Assembly: GCF_001424665.1 (NCBI RefSeq)
Contig: NZ_LMQS01000004.1
Span: forward strand, 62,001 to 126,000
DNA: 64,000 bases
Direction: 5' to 3'
Origin: Methylophilus sp. Leaf416
GTDB lineage: Bacteria; Pseudomonadota; Gammaproteobacteria; Burkholderiales; Methylophilaceae
Shown in pieces: positions 9,408 through 18,294 of the stretch. Below the pieces are notes generated by a model that was not told where the DNA came from, searched no databases, and was given only the letters and a program-made list of their open reading frames with translations. The translations under genes were made by a program, and so were the position numbers. Every line of letters starts with the position of its first letter. The stretch's first letter is position 1.

Positions 9408-9432
9408 AAAAAGCGCCCATGAGGCGCTTTTT
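9408..9432. terminator. Bidirectional terminator between the 49-residue gene and the protease gene
   Basis: The 10-bp stem AAAAAGCGCC/GGCGCTTTTT with a 5-nt loop has T-runs on both strands and serves the two convergent genes. Confidence 0.9.
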
Positions 9433-9478
9433 GTTTGGCTATATGAGCAACTGACTTTCCACTATACCAGCATGTGGG

Positions 9479-10486
9479 TTATGGCAATGTTTTCATGGCG
9501 ACTGTCAGTTCTGCTGCTTTTTCTGCATCCAGCTGGTTAAGCGTCTCTACACTTGCCAATGCTTCGCTGTGTTTACCATTCGCTTCAGCAATCAGGCCAA
9601 GATAATAGAAAGCCTGGCTATGCTGGTCGTTCATGCTCACGACACGGTGCAAATGTTGCTCAGCCAGTGTTAGATCACGTGTTTCGTACTCTGCAGCTGC
9701 CAGGTAAAACCAGGCTTCTGTATTGGCAGGCTCTTGTTTCACCCATTCAGCCGCTACTGTTTTCAAGCCGTTCCAGTCTTTATGCAGGTAAGGAAACACC
9801 ACTTTCATAAAGCTAGGCCATTGCGCTGCCGGTTTACCCCAGAATGGCAACTCGCTTTTCACTAATATAGGACCCGCAGGTTTAGTTAACAATGCTTGCA
9901 CCCAGTCAATCGACATATAGTAATAATACGCATCTTTGCCAGGGCTTTTCAGTGTGATCAAGCCTACCAGTGTGCCGGACTCATCAAACAAACCACCGCC
10001 GCTTGCACCTTGTTTAAAAGTGCTGGTAGCACGCACAATCACTGAGTCATCCATGGTGAATAAACCTTTCACAACACCTTTGGTAGTGACAGGTGCCGGC
10101 ACAAAACTTGGGTAGCCAATGGTGAATACCGGTTGCTCATATTTCAATTCACGGCTGGATTTCATGGCGACTGGTGTGAGAGGCAGGTCATCCATTTGCA
10201 GCATGCAAACATCATGCTCCCAGTCGGGCTTGACGCCCACTGCATGATAAACCGCACCACCACTTAACACGCTGATGCTGCTGGCGTTAGCGACCACATG
10301 ACAGTTAGTCACCACTTGATTGTCGGCAACCACAACTCCTGAACCCAAGCCAAACTGACCATTGGTCAGTCCCACTTGAATGCGCAGTACCCGACTGTTT
10401 AACGACTGCATTAACGCGTCAGAAGGTTCTGCCATCAATGGTGCGGCAAAGCACCCTACCAGTAAACCAATCAAAAACTTTGTCAT
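9479..10486 (-). CDS. Secreted trypsin-like serine protease with a C-terminal TPR-like region (paralogue 1)
   Basis: The start is set to the ATG at 10486, preceded by GGAG at 6 nt, rather than an upstream TTG. It has a signal peptide at 1-19 (cleavage near LMA/EP). The catalytic triad is H63 (TNCHVV), D92 (HDVCML) and S162 (QGASGGG). Cys62 and Cys94 flank the triad and could form a disulfide. Residues about 235-330 look like TPR-type helical pairs (EAWFYLAAAEYE, AFYYLGLIAEA). There is no PDZ domain, unlike DegP. A paralogue with the same layout lies at 40390-41412. Expected location is the periplasm or outside the cell. Substrate and regulation are unknown. Confidence 0.87.
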   Translation of the reverse strand: MTKFLIGLLVGCFAAPLMAEPSDALMQSLNSRVLRIQVGLTNGQFGLGSGVVVADNQVVTNCHVVANASSISVLSGGAVYHAVGVKPDWEHDVCMLQMDDLPLTPVAMKSSRELKYEQPVFTIGYPSFVPAPVTTKGVVKGLFTMDDSVIVRATSTFKQGASGGGLFDESGTLVGLITLKSPGKDAYYYYMSIDWVQALLTKPAGPILVKSELPFWGKPAAQWPSFMKVVFPYLHKDWNGLKTVAAEWVKQEPANTEAWFYLAAAEYETRDLTLAEQHLHRVVSMNDQHSQAFYYLGLIAEANGKHSEALASVETLNQLDAEKAAELTVAMKTLP

Positions 10487-10870
10487 GTAATGCTCCAATC
10501 TGTTACCGCAAGTTGGTGTATCGTTGGAAAGCCTTTAATTACATTTCAGCAAGATGCATTCCAACCCAACGCGCACACAAATCGAGCACTATTTAAACGG
10601 TAAGATAATCAAATAAAGTTATTAATAATCAAACAGTTAAGCATATTAATATTTACGAATCAAGAGATTCAATATCAGAGATTTAATCAAAAACGACTAT
10701 ATGCCTGAGGCCTGCAATCCCGTTAACGCACCATTAAAGTGCACTAAAAAGGTGTATGCACAGACATCGCTCAAACATCATGAAGCGAAAACGAATTGAG
10801 TATAGAAGAGAAATATTTGCCTCATGCGGGCAAGTGAAATAGATTGAATGCGTTTTAACGCATACTGGGA
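10487..10870. other. Non-coding gap between protease and diguanylate cyclase genes
   Basis: This stretch of about 384 bp is AT-rich and has no credible gene. It must hold the promoter of the protease gene. A short hairpin at 10848-10863 (ATGCGT/ACGCAT, loop of 4) lies just after the cyclase stop on the minus strand but has only a weak U-tract, so it is at best a poor terminator. Nothing else stands out. Confidence 0.5.
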
Positions 10871-12043
10871 TCAATGATTAGCAATAAAAACGCGGTTTCG
10901 GCCTTGTTGCTTGGCAGAATACAGCGCAGCATCAGCCATGCGCATCATATGTGACAAACCTTGCTGGTCATTCAGCTGTGAGGTCGAAACCAGGCCGAAT
11001 GAAGCCGTGTAATGGATTTTTTCGCCATTTTCAATCAACACGCTATGGTCGATTTCTGAGCGCAGACGCTCAATCACGCGCGTAGCTTCATGTAGATCTG
11101 TCATCGGCATCAGGATACCGAACTCTTCACCACCCAGCCTGCCGACCATATCGCTGGTGCGCAGCGCATTCACGCACCGCAGGCAAAAATTCTGCAACAC
11201 CACATCACCGGCATAATGGCCGTGTTTGTCATTTATTTTTTTGAAATGATCAATATCCACCATCGCGAACGAAAATGGGGCTTCGTAACGCTGACTGCGC
11301 CTGATTTCGGATTCCAGCTCATGCATGAAATGCCGGCGATTGGCGATGCCGGTTAAAAAGTCGGTAAATGCAAATTTGTCTGCCTCGATATGCAAACGGT
11401 AGATGCGCGACACAACAAATACACTGACCAGCAAAAATAGGGATAGTAATAACCCGGCGTATATCAAACCCGCCTTGGTATGCCGCTGCAGCCGTTGTTG
11501 GCTTTCATTCACATATTGAGTGGCACGCTGATTAGCAGAGCCAAGGATGGACTCATTCAACCTGGCCACTTCTGCAAAGCGGCTAGTCCAGTCAGTTTCA
11601 ATCAAGCGGTTGGCTTCAGAAAATTTGGCATCTTCCAGTTTTTGCAAAATCTGGTCGCGTACCTGGTTGAGTGCCTGCCATTTTTGACGGAGATTGATGA
11701 CTTGTTGCGGGTCACCGGAATAGCTGTGCTGCATCACGGCAATTTTCTCTTCCGCCAACCGCTCGTGCTTTTCGATAAACGTGATAGTGGCAGCCACATC
11801 ACTCGCATCCGCCTTGATCAGCGTTGCATATAACAGGCTACTGCGGATTTGATATAAAGCGGCTTTGAGTTCAAGCGCCGCATTTGAAACCGCAAACGGC
11901 TTTTCGTAAAGATTGCGCGTGGTCTGGTGCATTTCGCGCATGCTGGAAAAATAAATCCACAGAAACAATAAAGCACCAATAAAAGCAATGAGGAACCCTG
12001 AAACAAGGATATACAACACCGCTTTTTTGCGCTGTGTTTTCAT
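10871..12043 (-). CDS. Membrane-bound diguanylate cyclase (GGDEF)
   Basis: The 390 residues run as follows: a membrane helix at 10-31, a periplasmic helical bundle at about 32-190 resembling the four-helix sensor of methyl-accepting proteins, a second helix at 191-211, and a GGDEF domain at about 222-388. The active-site motif is GGEEF at 304-308, which is functional in the family. The allosteric I-site R295xxD298 is present, so product inhibition is expected. It makes c-di-GMP from two GTP. The signal sensed by the periplasmic bundle cannot be told. It is a single gene with no obvious partner. Confidence 0.92.
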   Translation of the reverse strand: MKTQRKKAVLYILVSGFLIAFIGALLFLWIYFSSMREMHQTTRNLYEKPFAVSNAALELKAALYQIRSSLLYATLIKADASDVAATITFIEKHERLAEEKIAVMQHSYSGDPQQVINLRQKWQALNQVRDQILQKLEDAKFSEANRLIETDWTSRFAEVARLNESILGSANQRATQYVNESQQRLQRHTKAGLIYAGLLLSLFLLVSVFVVSRIYRLHIEADKFAFTDFLTGIANRRHFMHELESEIRRSQRYEAPFSFAMVDIDHFKKINDKHGHYAGDVVLQNFCLRCVNALRTSDMVGRLGGEEFGILMPMTDLHEATRVIERLRSEIDHSVLIENGEKIHYTASFGLVSTSQLNDQQGLSHMMRMADAALYSAKQQGRNRVFIANH

Positions 12044-12093
12044 GACCTAAGCGAATGAAAATATAAACATGCGTAACGCCTCCAGGCAAGGCT

Positions 12094-12558
12094 TCATGCG
12101 CTAATCAATTTCGTGATTAATGCCCACTCCCTGGGATCGACTGGCGTAATCGACAATCGGTTCCCTTTTTGCAATATTCTCATATTCGAAAGCTCCGGGA
12201 TTTCGCGTAATTCTTTCAGGCTCAGCAAGCGGGTTTTACGCACCAGCTTCACATCCACATTGACCCAACGCGGGTTTTCCGGAGTAGATTTAGGGTCAAA
12301 ATACTTGTGCCCTTTTACAAACTGGAACTTGTCCGGATAAGCCAGCGTACTCACTTCACAGATGCCGGCAATGCCAGGCACCTCACAATTAGAGTGGTAA
12401 AACAATACGCCATCACCGACTTTCATCTGGTCTCGCATGAAATTACGCGCCTGGTAATTACGCACCCCATACCAGTCAACGCTCTGGTTTGGGAACCCCG
12501 CCAAATCATCAATAGAAACATCCGAGGGTTCGGACTTCATCAGCCAGTAACGTGCCAT
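12094..12558 (-). CDS. EVE domain protein
   Basis: The 154 residues start MARYWLMKSEPSDVSIDDL and include WYGVRNYQARNFMRDQMKVGDGVLFYHSN in two parts, with the VRNYQARNF signature of EVE domains. These PUA-like domains bind modified bases in DNA or RNA, and stand-alone EVE proteins of this size are widespread. No restriction or methylation genes are nearby, so a defence role is not supported here. It ends 50 bp before the diguanylate cyclase start, on the same strand. Confidence 0.93.
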   Translation of the reverse strand: MARYWLMKSEPSDVSIDDLAGFPNQSVDWYGVRNYQARNFMRDQMKVGDGVLFYHSNCEVPGIAGICEVSTLAYPDKFQFVKGHKYFDPKSTPENPRWVNVDVKLVRKTRLLSLKELREIPELSNMRILQKGNRLSITPVDPREWALITKLISA

Positions 12559-12592
12559 TGCTTAAAACCTTCTTCTAAATGTGCAAAATGCC

Positions 12593-12621
12593 AGTATCAT
12601 AAACCCTAGTATCATAAACCC
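12593..12621 (+). repeat. Short tandem repeat upstream of the EVE gene
   Basis: The 14-mer AGTATCATAAACCC occurs twice with a 1-bp gap (12593-12606, 12608-12621) between the divergent EVE and DUF2237 genes. It could be a binding site pair or a simple slippage product. Confidence 0.6.
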
Positions 12622-12678
12622 CAACGCTCACAAACCGAAAGTTACTCCACTTCCAAAGAGTGACCACACATAGATATC

Positions 12679-13038
12679 ATGGCTAAAAACGTCCTCGGCA
12701 CCTTGCTTATTCCTTGCAGCACACACCCTGTCACCGGCTTTATGCGGGATGGCTGCTGCGGGTTTCATCCGGAAGATTTAGGCAGACACACGGTTTGTGC
12801 AGAAATGACAGATGAGTTTCTGGCGTATTCCAAAGCCCAGGGTAACGACTTATCAACCCCTCTGCCGGATTATGACTTTCCCGGATTGCAGGCTGGCGAT
12901 CGCTGGTGTCTGTGCGCAGGCCGCTGGTTACAAGCCAGCGAAGCGGGCTACGCACCACCGGTAGTGTTGGAGTCTTGCGATGAAAGTTGCCTGGAAGTCG
13001 TCAGTCTGGCTGACTTGATGTACCACGCCTTAAGATAG
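12679..13038 (+). CDS. DUF2237 family protein
   Basis: The 119-residue protein has the family signatures GTLLIPCSTHPVTGFMRDG, CCGFHPEDLGRHTVCAEMT, DLSTPLPDYDFPGL and GDRWCLCAGRW, with many conserved Cys residues. Length is complete. DUF2237 proteins are small cytoplasmic proteins of unknown function found in many bacteria and some algae. It is divergent from the EVE gene and followed by the 6S RNA gene on the other strand. Confidence 0.9.
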   Translation: MAKNVLGTLLIPCSTHPVTGFMRDGCCGFHPEDLGRHTVCAEMTDEFLAYSKAQGNDLSTPLPDYDFPGLQAGDRWCLCAGRWLQASEAGYAPPVVLESCDESCLEVVSLADLMYHALR

Positions 13039-13067
13039 CGTAGTCATTGAAAATGATGTGCTAAGGG

Positions 13068-13243
13068 GTTACCTGAGCCTTGATCCTGAACCAAAAAGTT
13101 CAGGTGGTAACAGCCTAAGGTACATTAGGTTCACACGCCAAGGGAGTCTTAAAAGACCTCCCAACTTAGTGCGATCGCACAGCACCTGATGAGCCGAAAC
13201 CTATAACAAAGACTAGTTCAAGGAATTTTAGACTCAGGCAACG
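13068..13243 (-). ncRNA. ssrS: 6S RNA
   Basis: The minus-strand RNA of about 176 nt begins GUUGCCUGAGUC and ends GGCUCAGGUAAC, which pair to form the closing stem. The inner part contains CACCUGAAC...GUUCAGG and a GUUACC element, similar to the 3' half of E. coli 6S RNA, around a large internal loop. It lies just downstream of zapA on the same strand, the standard place for ssrS in proteobacteria. 6S RNA mimics an open promoter and holds sigma-70 RNA polymerase in stationary phase. The usual ygfA gene does not follow here. Ends are estimated from the closing stem. Confidence 0.88.
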
Positions 13244-13364
13244 CCTTAACACACCAGATTAAAAGTACAGCGGATTAAATTTAAGCCGAAGTAAAACTAT
13301 GTGGTTAAAAAATGATACGCCATTTACTATCAATGACGGTGAATATTTTGTGAAGTTCAGGGGA

Positions 13365-13667
13365 TTACAGCAATTTATTCTGGCTGGATAGCACCTCATC
13401 CATTTGCTGCTGCATGGTGCTAATGCGTTTTTTCACATCGCCCACATCCACACCTGCACTTCGGGTATTCAATAACTCGTGCGTGATATTCAGTGCCGCC
13501 ATAATCGCAATTCGCTCCACACTGACCATCTTGCCCGCATCGCGTATTTCACGCATTTTACCATCCAGGTAACCCACTGCCTGCACGATGACATCGCGCT
13601 CTTCATCCGTGCATGTCACACTAAATGCACGACCCATAATTTCAATATCGATTGGTTGTTTCGCCAT
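13365..13667 (-). CDS. zapA: Cell division protein ZapA
   Basis: The 100 residues show the ZapA pattern: an N-terminal globular part (QPIDIEIMGRAFSVTC, then DERDVIVQAVGYLDGKMREIR) and a C-terminal coiled coil (DVGDVKKRISTMQQQMDEVL). ZapA cross-links FtsZ filaments at the division ring. The ATG at 13667 follows GGAAGG and begins 3 nt after the upstream zapB-like stop, so the two are cotranscribed. 6S RNA follows downstream. Confidence 0.93.
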   Translation of the reverse strand: MAKQPIDIEIMGRAFSVTCTDEERDVIVQAVGYLDGKMREIRDAGKMVSVERIAIMAALNITHELLNTRSAGVDVGDVKKRISTMQQQMDEVLSSQNKLL

Positions 13668-13670
13668 CGT

Positions 13671-13871
13671 TTATTGACCTTCCTGTGGTAATGCAGACAA
13701 CAATTTTTCCAATTGCACACTGGCTTGCGTCATATTCAGCTTGAGGGATTGCGACTCCTGATGCAATTTTGAGACCTCCTGGCGTAACTGACCATTATCC
13801 TCACGCAATTGATTGCACAGCGCAATTAACTTCGCCACACGCTCTTCCAAACTTTTCAGATCAGCATCCAT
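13671..13871 (-). CDS. ZapB-like coiled-coil protein
   Basis: The start is placed at the ATG at 13871, giving 66 residues (MDADLKSLEERVAKLI...). A longer frame from 13907 begins with a hydrophobic stretch that does not fit the family. Nearly the whole protein is heptad coiled coil (LEERVAKLIALCNQLREDN, VSKLHQESQSLKLNM). Small coiled-coil genes directly before zapA match the ZapB-like family, which links ZapA to the division apparatus. Sequence similarity to E. coli ZapB cannot be judged by eye, so no gene symbol is given. Confidence 0.75.
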   Translation of the reverse strand: MDADLKSLEERVAKLIALCNQLREDNGQLRQEVSKLHQESQSLKLNMTQASVQLEKLLSALPQEGQ

Positions 13872-14013
13872 TGAGTCATTATCAATGAAAAAAATGATTG
13901 TGGTCAATAGCTAAGCGTAGTTTTTCAAAGTAATTTAACAATTTAAAGTTGGCTACACAACCATGGTTTTCTAGCTAAAACAGACACTTTCTACTAGAAT
14001 AGGCGCCAGTTGT

Positions 14014-14200
14014 CAGGTGCTCGACGCTGTGTTCTTGCAGCCAAGAGTGAAACTGGGAAACAGGTGCGTGAATTCACATTCGCAATGCCTGTGCTGCCCC
14101 CGCAACGGTAAGCAAGTGCGGGTCTATCAACATGCCACTGAGTGCAAACTCGGGAAGGCGATAGATCAAAACTTGCAAGCCCGGAGACCGGCCTCACAAC
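14014..14200 (+). promoter_or_regulatory. Cobalamin riboswitch
   Basis: The plus-strand leader has the conserved blocks in order: AGGTGC, AACAGGTG, GCTGCCCCCGCAACGGTA (the B12 box core), GCCACTG, GGGAAGGC and AGCCCGGAGACCGGCCT. A TAGAAT -10-like element at 13995-14000 lies just upstream. Cobalamin riboswitches bind adenosylcobalamin and shut off import or synthesis genes. It controls the two TonB receptors at 14349 and 16352 and possibly the cob genes beyond. Confidence 0.97.
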
Positions 14201-14286
14201 CAACCATTTGCAATACCGCGGGGTGACGGTGTCTGATAGTGTATTTCTTTTTTTGCTAACCATAGCAAATCCAGATTCATTGTCCC

Positions 14287-14344
14287 TTATCCCTGAGTAT
14301 TGCCCAATAACCCATATGCGGGGTCGCATATGACACAGGGATAA
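14287..14344 (+). promoter_or_regulatory. Translational expression platform of the cobalamin riboswitch
   Basis: TTATCCCTG (14287-14295) pairs perfectly with CAGGGATAA (14336-14344), which contains the ribosome binding site AGGGA 8 nt before the ATG at 14349. Inside lies a second perfect hairpin, CATATGCG/CGCATATG (14313-14320 and 14325-14332) with loop GGGT. Masking of the binding site is the likely off state. Confidence 0.78.
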
Positions 14345-14348
14345 GATA

Positions 14349-16289
14349 ATGAAAAAGAAGTTTTTATTTAGCGTCATTGCCACGCTTTTAACCACACCTG
14401 CATTCGCTGAAGATCTCCAACTGGATGATGTCACCGTCAGATCATCTGGCTTTGAACGTAAAGATACCGAAACCACCTACAGCTCTGAAATTCATACTGC
14501 CAAGCAAATCGATTCTTCTGGTGCCAGTACACTGTATGATTTTTTGGCTCAACAAAGTTCGCTGAATATCTTATCCAGCTTTGGCAACAAAGCCACTCCG
14601 TCAATCAACTTGCGTGGCTTTGGTAGCGAAAATGGTGCCCAAAACGTCGTCATCACTCTTAACGGTCAACGCCTTAATAATATCGATAGCAGTTCACAGC
14701 TACTGGCGGGCATTCCATTAAGCAATATCGAGCGTATTGAAATCAGCAAGGGTAGTGGTTCTGTCTTATATGGGGATGGTGCAACAGCTGGTGCGATTCA
14801 AATTTACACCAAAGCAAAAACTGGCATCACAGCCTCTACTAGCTGGGGAAACTTTGGCCAGCAGAGCCACTATGCCACGGCTGGATTAAACGAAGAGAAA
14901 CTGGAGCTATCAGCAAACCTTTCTCATGACAGCCATGATGGATTCGGCAAAAAGGATCCATCCGGATATCGGGATGAATTTACCAGCAACACCCAGAATG
15001 CACGTGTAAAAATCAAGCCAATGGAGTCGTTTCACATTTTTGCCGAAGCCACTAGTACTCGGAATGATATCCGCTATGCTCCATCATTAACCAAAGCCCA
15101 ATTCAAAGATAGCCCTCGTAACGTGGGCCTTAACTTCTTGGGCAATCCGATGGATTACACACATCAGGCTCTTGATAGTGACCGCTGGCAAATTGGAACA
15201 GAGATTGATCTTTCACCATCTTGGCATGTCACCGCTAGTCATTACCGTGAAGATAAGCTGTCTGAGTTTTACAATTTCAATAGCAAATTTCATTATGATC
15301 AGGAAGCAAGCGTCGTGGATTTACGCTATGACGATGCTCAAGTCAGTGCGATCACAGGCATCCAGATCAACGACGGAGAAAGAAAAGCCAGCGATAACTC
15401 CACAACAAAAAATAATCGTGCGTTGTTCGCAAGTCTGGAATACAGGCTACTGGAAAATTTAACATTGTCTTCAGGTGCACGCACGGAAAAAGTATCCTAT
15501 CAATTCAGACCGAATGCGGGTGACTTACTGGCAGACAGTGAGCATCTGAGTGCATGGGACATTGGTGCAAACTATCGGATTAATTCTGGAATCTCCATAT
15601 TTGCCAACCACAACCACGCTTACCAAGCTCCAGATATAGATCGTTTTTTTACCACTAACCTTTTTACGGGCGTCACAAGTTTTAACGGCTTCATCAAGCC
15701 TATGCGTACAAAAACGACCAACCTTGGTTTGAATTTTGTAACGGATAGAAATCGAATGAAAATATCCACATTTTATTCAGATTTGGATAATGAGATTTAC
15801 GTTGTCCCCGGTGTTTTTACCAATACGAATTTAGACCAGTCACACAAATACGGGCTTGAATTACAAGATACATTCCAAATCGATACCGGCCTAACGGCAT
15901 CTTTGCTTTACAACTATGTACGAGCAAAAATTGATCGAGAAATCAATGGCAGCGGAAGTTTTAATGGTAAAGATTTGCCTGGTGTGCCCAAACATAACCT
16001 TATTGCAAATCTGAACTGGAAATTTAATCCTAACACCAGCCTTAATGTGAATCATGCATGGCGTTCCAGCGCTTATGCTTACCAGGATTTTGCTAATAAC
16101 CTGAGTCAAAAACAATCAATCTACTCAAGTACTAACATATCGCTTAATTATCAATACCGTCATTTCACAATCTTTACTGCTATCAATAACCTTTTTAAAC
16201 ATGAAAATTCGATACAAGTGGCCAATGACGCGATTTACCCAGTAGATTTTGTCCGTACGTGGCGAGTTGGTCTAAAGGCTGACTTTTAA
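14349..16289 (+). CDS. TonB-dependent outer-membrane receptor under the cobalamin riboswitch
   Basis: The 646 residues have a signal peptide (1-20), a plug domain (about 45-155, with PSINLRGFGSENGAQNVVITLNGQRLN and RIEISKGSGSVLYGDGATAG in separate parts) and a 22-strand barrel ending in the terminal Phe expected of porins (GLKADF). The TonB box is probably LQLDDVTV near residue 24. It comes directly after the cobalamin riboswitch, which strongly suggests a corrinoid as cargo. It differs from the following BtuB-like receptor in many plug residues, so it may take a different corrinoid or precursor. Its sequence looks more AT-rich than that of neighbouring genes. Confidence 0.9.
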   Translation: MKKKFLFSVIATLLTTPAFAEDLQLDDVTVRSSGFERKDTETTYSSEIHTAKQIDSSGASTLYDFLAQQSSLNILSSFGNKATPSINLRGFGSENGAQNVVITLNGQRLNNIDSSSQLLAGIPLSNIERIEISKGSGSVLYGDGATAGAIQIYTKAKTGITASTSWGNFGQQSHYATAGLNEEKLELSANLSHDSHDGFGKKDPSGYRDEFTSNTQNARVKIKPMESFHIFAEATSTRNDIRYAPSLTKAQFKDSPRNVGLNFLGNPMDYTHQALDSDRWQIGTEIDLSPSWHVTASHYREDKLSEFYNFNSKFHYDQEASVVDLRYDDAQVSAITGIQINDGERKASDNSTTKNNRALFASLEYRLLENLTLSSGARTEKVSYQFRPNAGDLLADSEHLSAWDIGANYRINSGISIFANHNHAYQAPDIDRFFTTNLFTGVTSFNGFIKPMRTKTTNLGLNFVTDRNRMKISTFYSDLDNEIYVVPGVFTNTNLDQSHKYGLELQDTFQIDTGLTASLLYNYVRAKIDREINGSGSFNGKDLPGVPKHNLIANLNWKFNPNTSLNVNHAWRSSAYAYQDFANNLSQKQSIYSSTNISLNYQYRHFTIFTAINNLFKHENSIQVANDAIYPVDFVRTWRVGLKADF

Positions 16290-16351
16290 TAAGCGACTTA
16301 CTGAATTACATGGATAGCAAAAATAATTAACGGACAAGCAGCAGAAAATTT

Positions 16352-18205
16352 ATGAAAAAGATAATTTTATTAGGGCTGATGGTAAGTCTGCCTATAAACA
16401 CCTTTGCGGCAGAAACGCTGCCAACACCAAACCTGGACGAAGTCGTGGTCACCGCCAGCAGGAACTCGCAATCCACCAAAACCGTCACTGGTGATATCAC
16501 CGTGATTGATAGCGAAGAAATCAACCGGCTACGCGGTGGCTCTATCGCAGATTTGTTAAGACTGCAGCCCGGCGTAGAAACCTATACCAATGGCGGCATG
16601 GGGACTAGCAGCAATATCGGGTTACGTGGCACCAACGATAACCAGTTGATCGTGTTAGTCGATGGCGTACGCATCAACTCGGGCACAACCGGCACCACCG
16701 CGTTTGAAAATATCCCGCTGGCATTGATAGACCGTATCGAAATTTTACGCGGACCAGCTTCCAGTCTGTATGGCTCAGACGCGATTGGCGGCGTGATCCA
16801 GATTTTCACCAAGCGAGGAAAAACTAATAACACCCATCTTTACGCCAATGCAGGCGCAGGGAGTTACGATGCTTACAGCGGAAATGCAGGTTTTGACACG
16901 GCCTATCAAGCCTTAAAATTCGGTGCGCAGGTGAGTAACTACGATACTCGTGGGATTAGTGCGAAAAAGCGCCCAACTGCTGTCGCCGAAAAAGACCGCG
17001 ATGGATATAACAACTTCAGTGGTACAGCATATGCCGACCTCGATTTTGCGCCTGGCCATTCACTAGGCTTGAACTATCTGGAAAGCAAAGGCAGGAACCA
17101 ATACGATAGCACCTTTATCGGCAATTATTTAGAACGTTACCAGCAAGGCTATGGCCTGACACTGAGGAATGCATTGACTGATCACTGGAACAGTAAGGTC
17201 CAATACAGCATAGGCCGCGACCAGTCATTTAGTGTACTCAACGCAGCGACAAACAATAATATTGAGACTGAACAACGCCAACTCTCTTGGCAACATGATT
17301 ACAAACTATCCAATGGCACACTCACCTTTGCATATGACAGGCTAGAGCAAGAAGTGTTAACCGAAAACACAGGCAGACGTACGCTAGAGAGAAGCCGCAG
17401 TAATGATGCTTTTGTACTTGGCTATGTTGGCAAGTTTGACGCACATAGCACTCAACTTTCATTGCGCGAAGACCACAACAGTCAATTCGGCAATTACACG
17501 ACTGGTGGTATTGGCTATGGCTATGCTTTCTCACCGGCCTGGCAATTCACGACACAGTATGGCTCTTCTTTCAGGGCGCCTACTTTCAACCAACTGTATG
17601 CCAACAATTTTGGGAATCCTAACTTACCCTCAGAAAAAGCTGACAATATTGAGGCCAGCTTGCGCTACCAGGGTCAACAATTACAGGCGAAATTTACCGT
17701 ATTTGATAACCACATCCGCAACTTTATCCAGAATGCAACGACAGGCTGTCCAACTGGCTTTCCAAGCTGTGCCGTCAATGCTGGCAAAATAGAAATTCAG
17801 GGCATGACATTGGAGAGCAGCCTGGCATTAGCAGAGAACTGGTTTCTGTCCGGCAATTTAACTGTGCAGTCTCCACGCGTCGATGCAACTGACAACCTGC
17901 TGATAAGACGCGCCCAGCGTTTTGGCAACTTAGTACTGCAATATAAAAACGGTGCATGGGATTGGTCTAGTGAGCTAAGTGCTTCATCTGAGCGTTACAA
18001 CGATACGGCCAATCGCGTTTCTATGAGCGGCTACGCCTTGTTAAATTCTACTTTGGCTTATCAAATCGATCCTCATTGGCGTTTGCAAGCGCGTGCTAAC
18101 AACATCTTGGACAAAAACTATGTATTAGCGATTGCCCCAGGCAATATCGACTACACCACCATGGGCACCAACGTATTCGTCAGCCTGAGTTATGACATGA
18201 AGTAA
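16352..18205 (+). CDS. btuB: Vitamin B12 receptor BtuB
   Basis: The 617-residue receptor has a signal peptide (1-19), a TonB box LDEVVVTA near residues 28-35, and a plug with LLRLQPGVE, NIGLRGTNDNQLIVLVDG and RIEILRGPASSLYGSDAIGG in separate parts. The barrel ends YDMK. Plug and length agree with BtuB, which moves B12 across the outer membrane with TonB energy. It lies 62 bp after the first receptor with no terminator seen, so both are probably on the riboswitch-controlled transcript. An extracellular loop carries two Cys (TGCPTGFPSCAVN) that could form a disulfide. Confidence 0.9.
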   Translation: MKKIILLGLMVSLPINTFAAETLPTPNLDEVVVTASRNSQSTKTVTGDITVIDSEEINRLRGGSIADLLRLQPGVETYTNGGMGTSSNIGLRGTNDNQLIVLVDGVRINSGTTGTTAFENIPLALIDRIEILRGPASSLYGSDAIGGVIQIFTKRGKTNNTHLYANAGAGSYDAYSGNAGFDTAYQALKFGAQVSNYDTRGISAKKRPTAVAEKDRDGYNNFSGTAYADLDFAPGHSLGLNYLESKGRNQYDSTFIGNYLERYQQGYGLTLRNALTDHWNSKVQYSIGRDQSFSVLNAATNNNIETEQRQLSWQHDYKLSNGTLTFAYDRLEQEVLTENTGRRTLERSRSNDAFVLGYVGKFDAHSTQLSLREDHNSQFGNYTTGGIGYGYAFSPAWQFTTQYGSSFRAPTFNQLYANNFGNPNLPSEKADNIEASLRYQGQQLQAKFTVFDNHIRNFIQNATTGCPTGFPSCAVNAGKIEIQGMTLESSLALAENWFLSGNLTVQSPRVDATDNLLIRRAQRFGNLVLQYKNGAWDWSSELSASSERYNDTANRVSMSGYALLNSTLAYQIDPHWRLQARANNILDKNYVLAIAPGNIDYTTMGTNVFVSLSYDMK

Positions 18206-18294
18206 TGTTTGCTACGGTTGGATTTTGACCAAGCCAGATGGAATTGGGCTAAAATCCACCCCTAGTTAATTTAATAAATTTGGGAGTCGTTGGC

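Noticed and set aside
12094-12558. EVE protein as part of a defence system
   Set aside because: No restriction, methylation or nuclease genes are adjacent, and EVE proteins of this kind are common single genes.
13994-14476. 160-codon minus-strand frame across the cobalamin riboswitch
   Set aside because: It runs antisense through the riboswitch and the receptor start and has no coding features.
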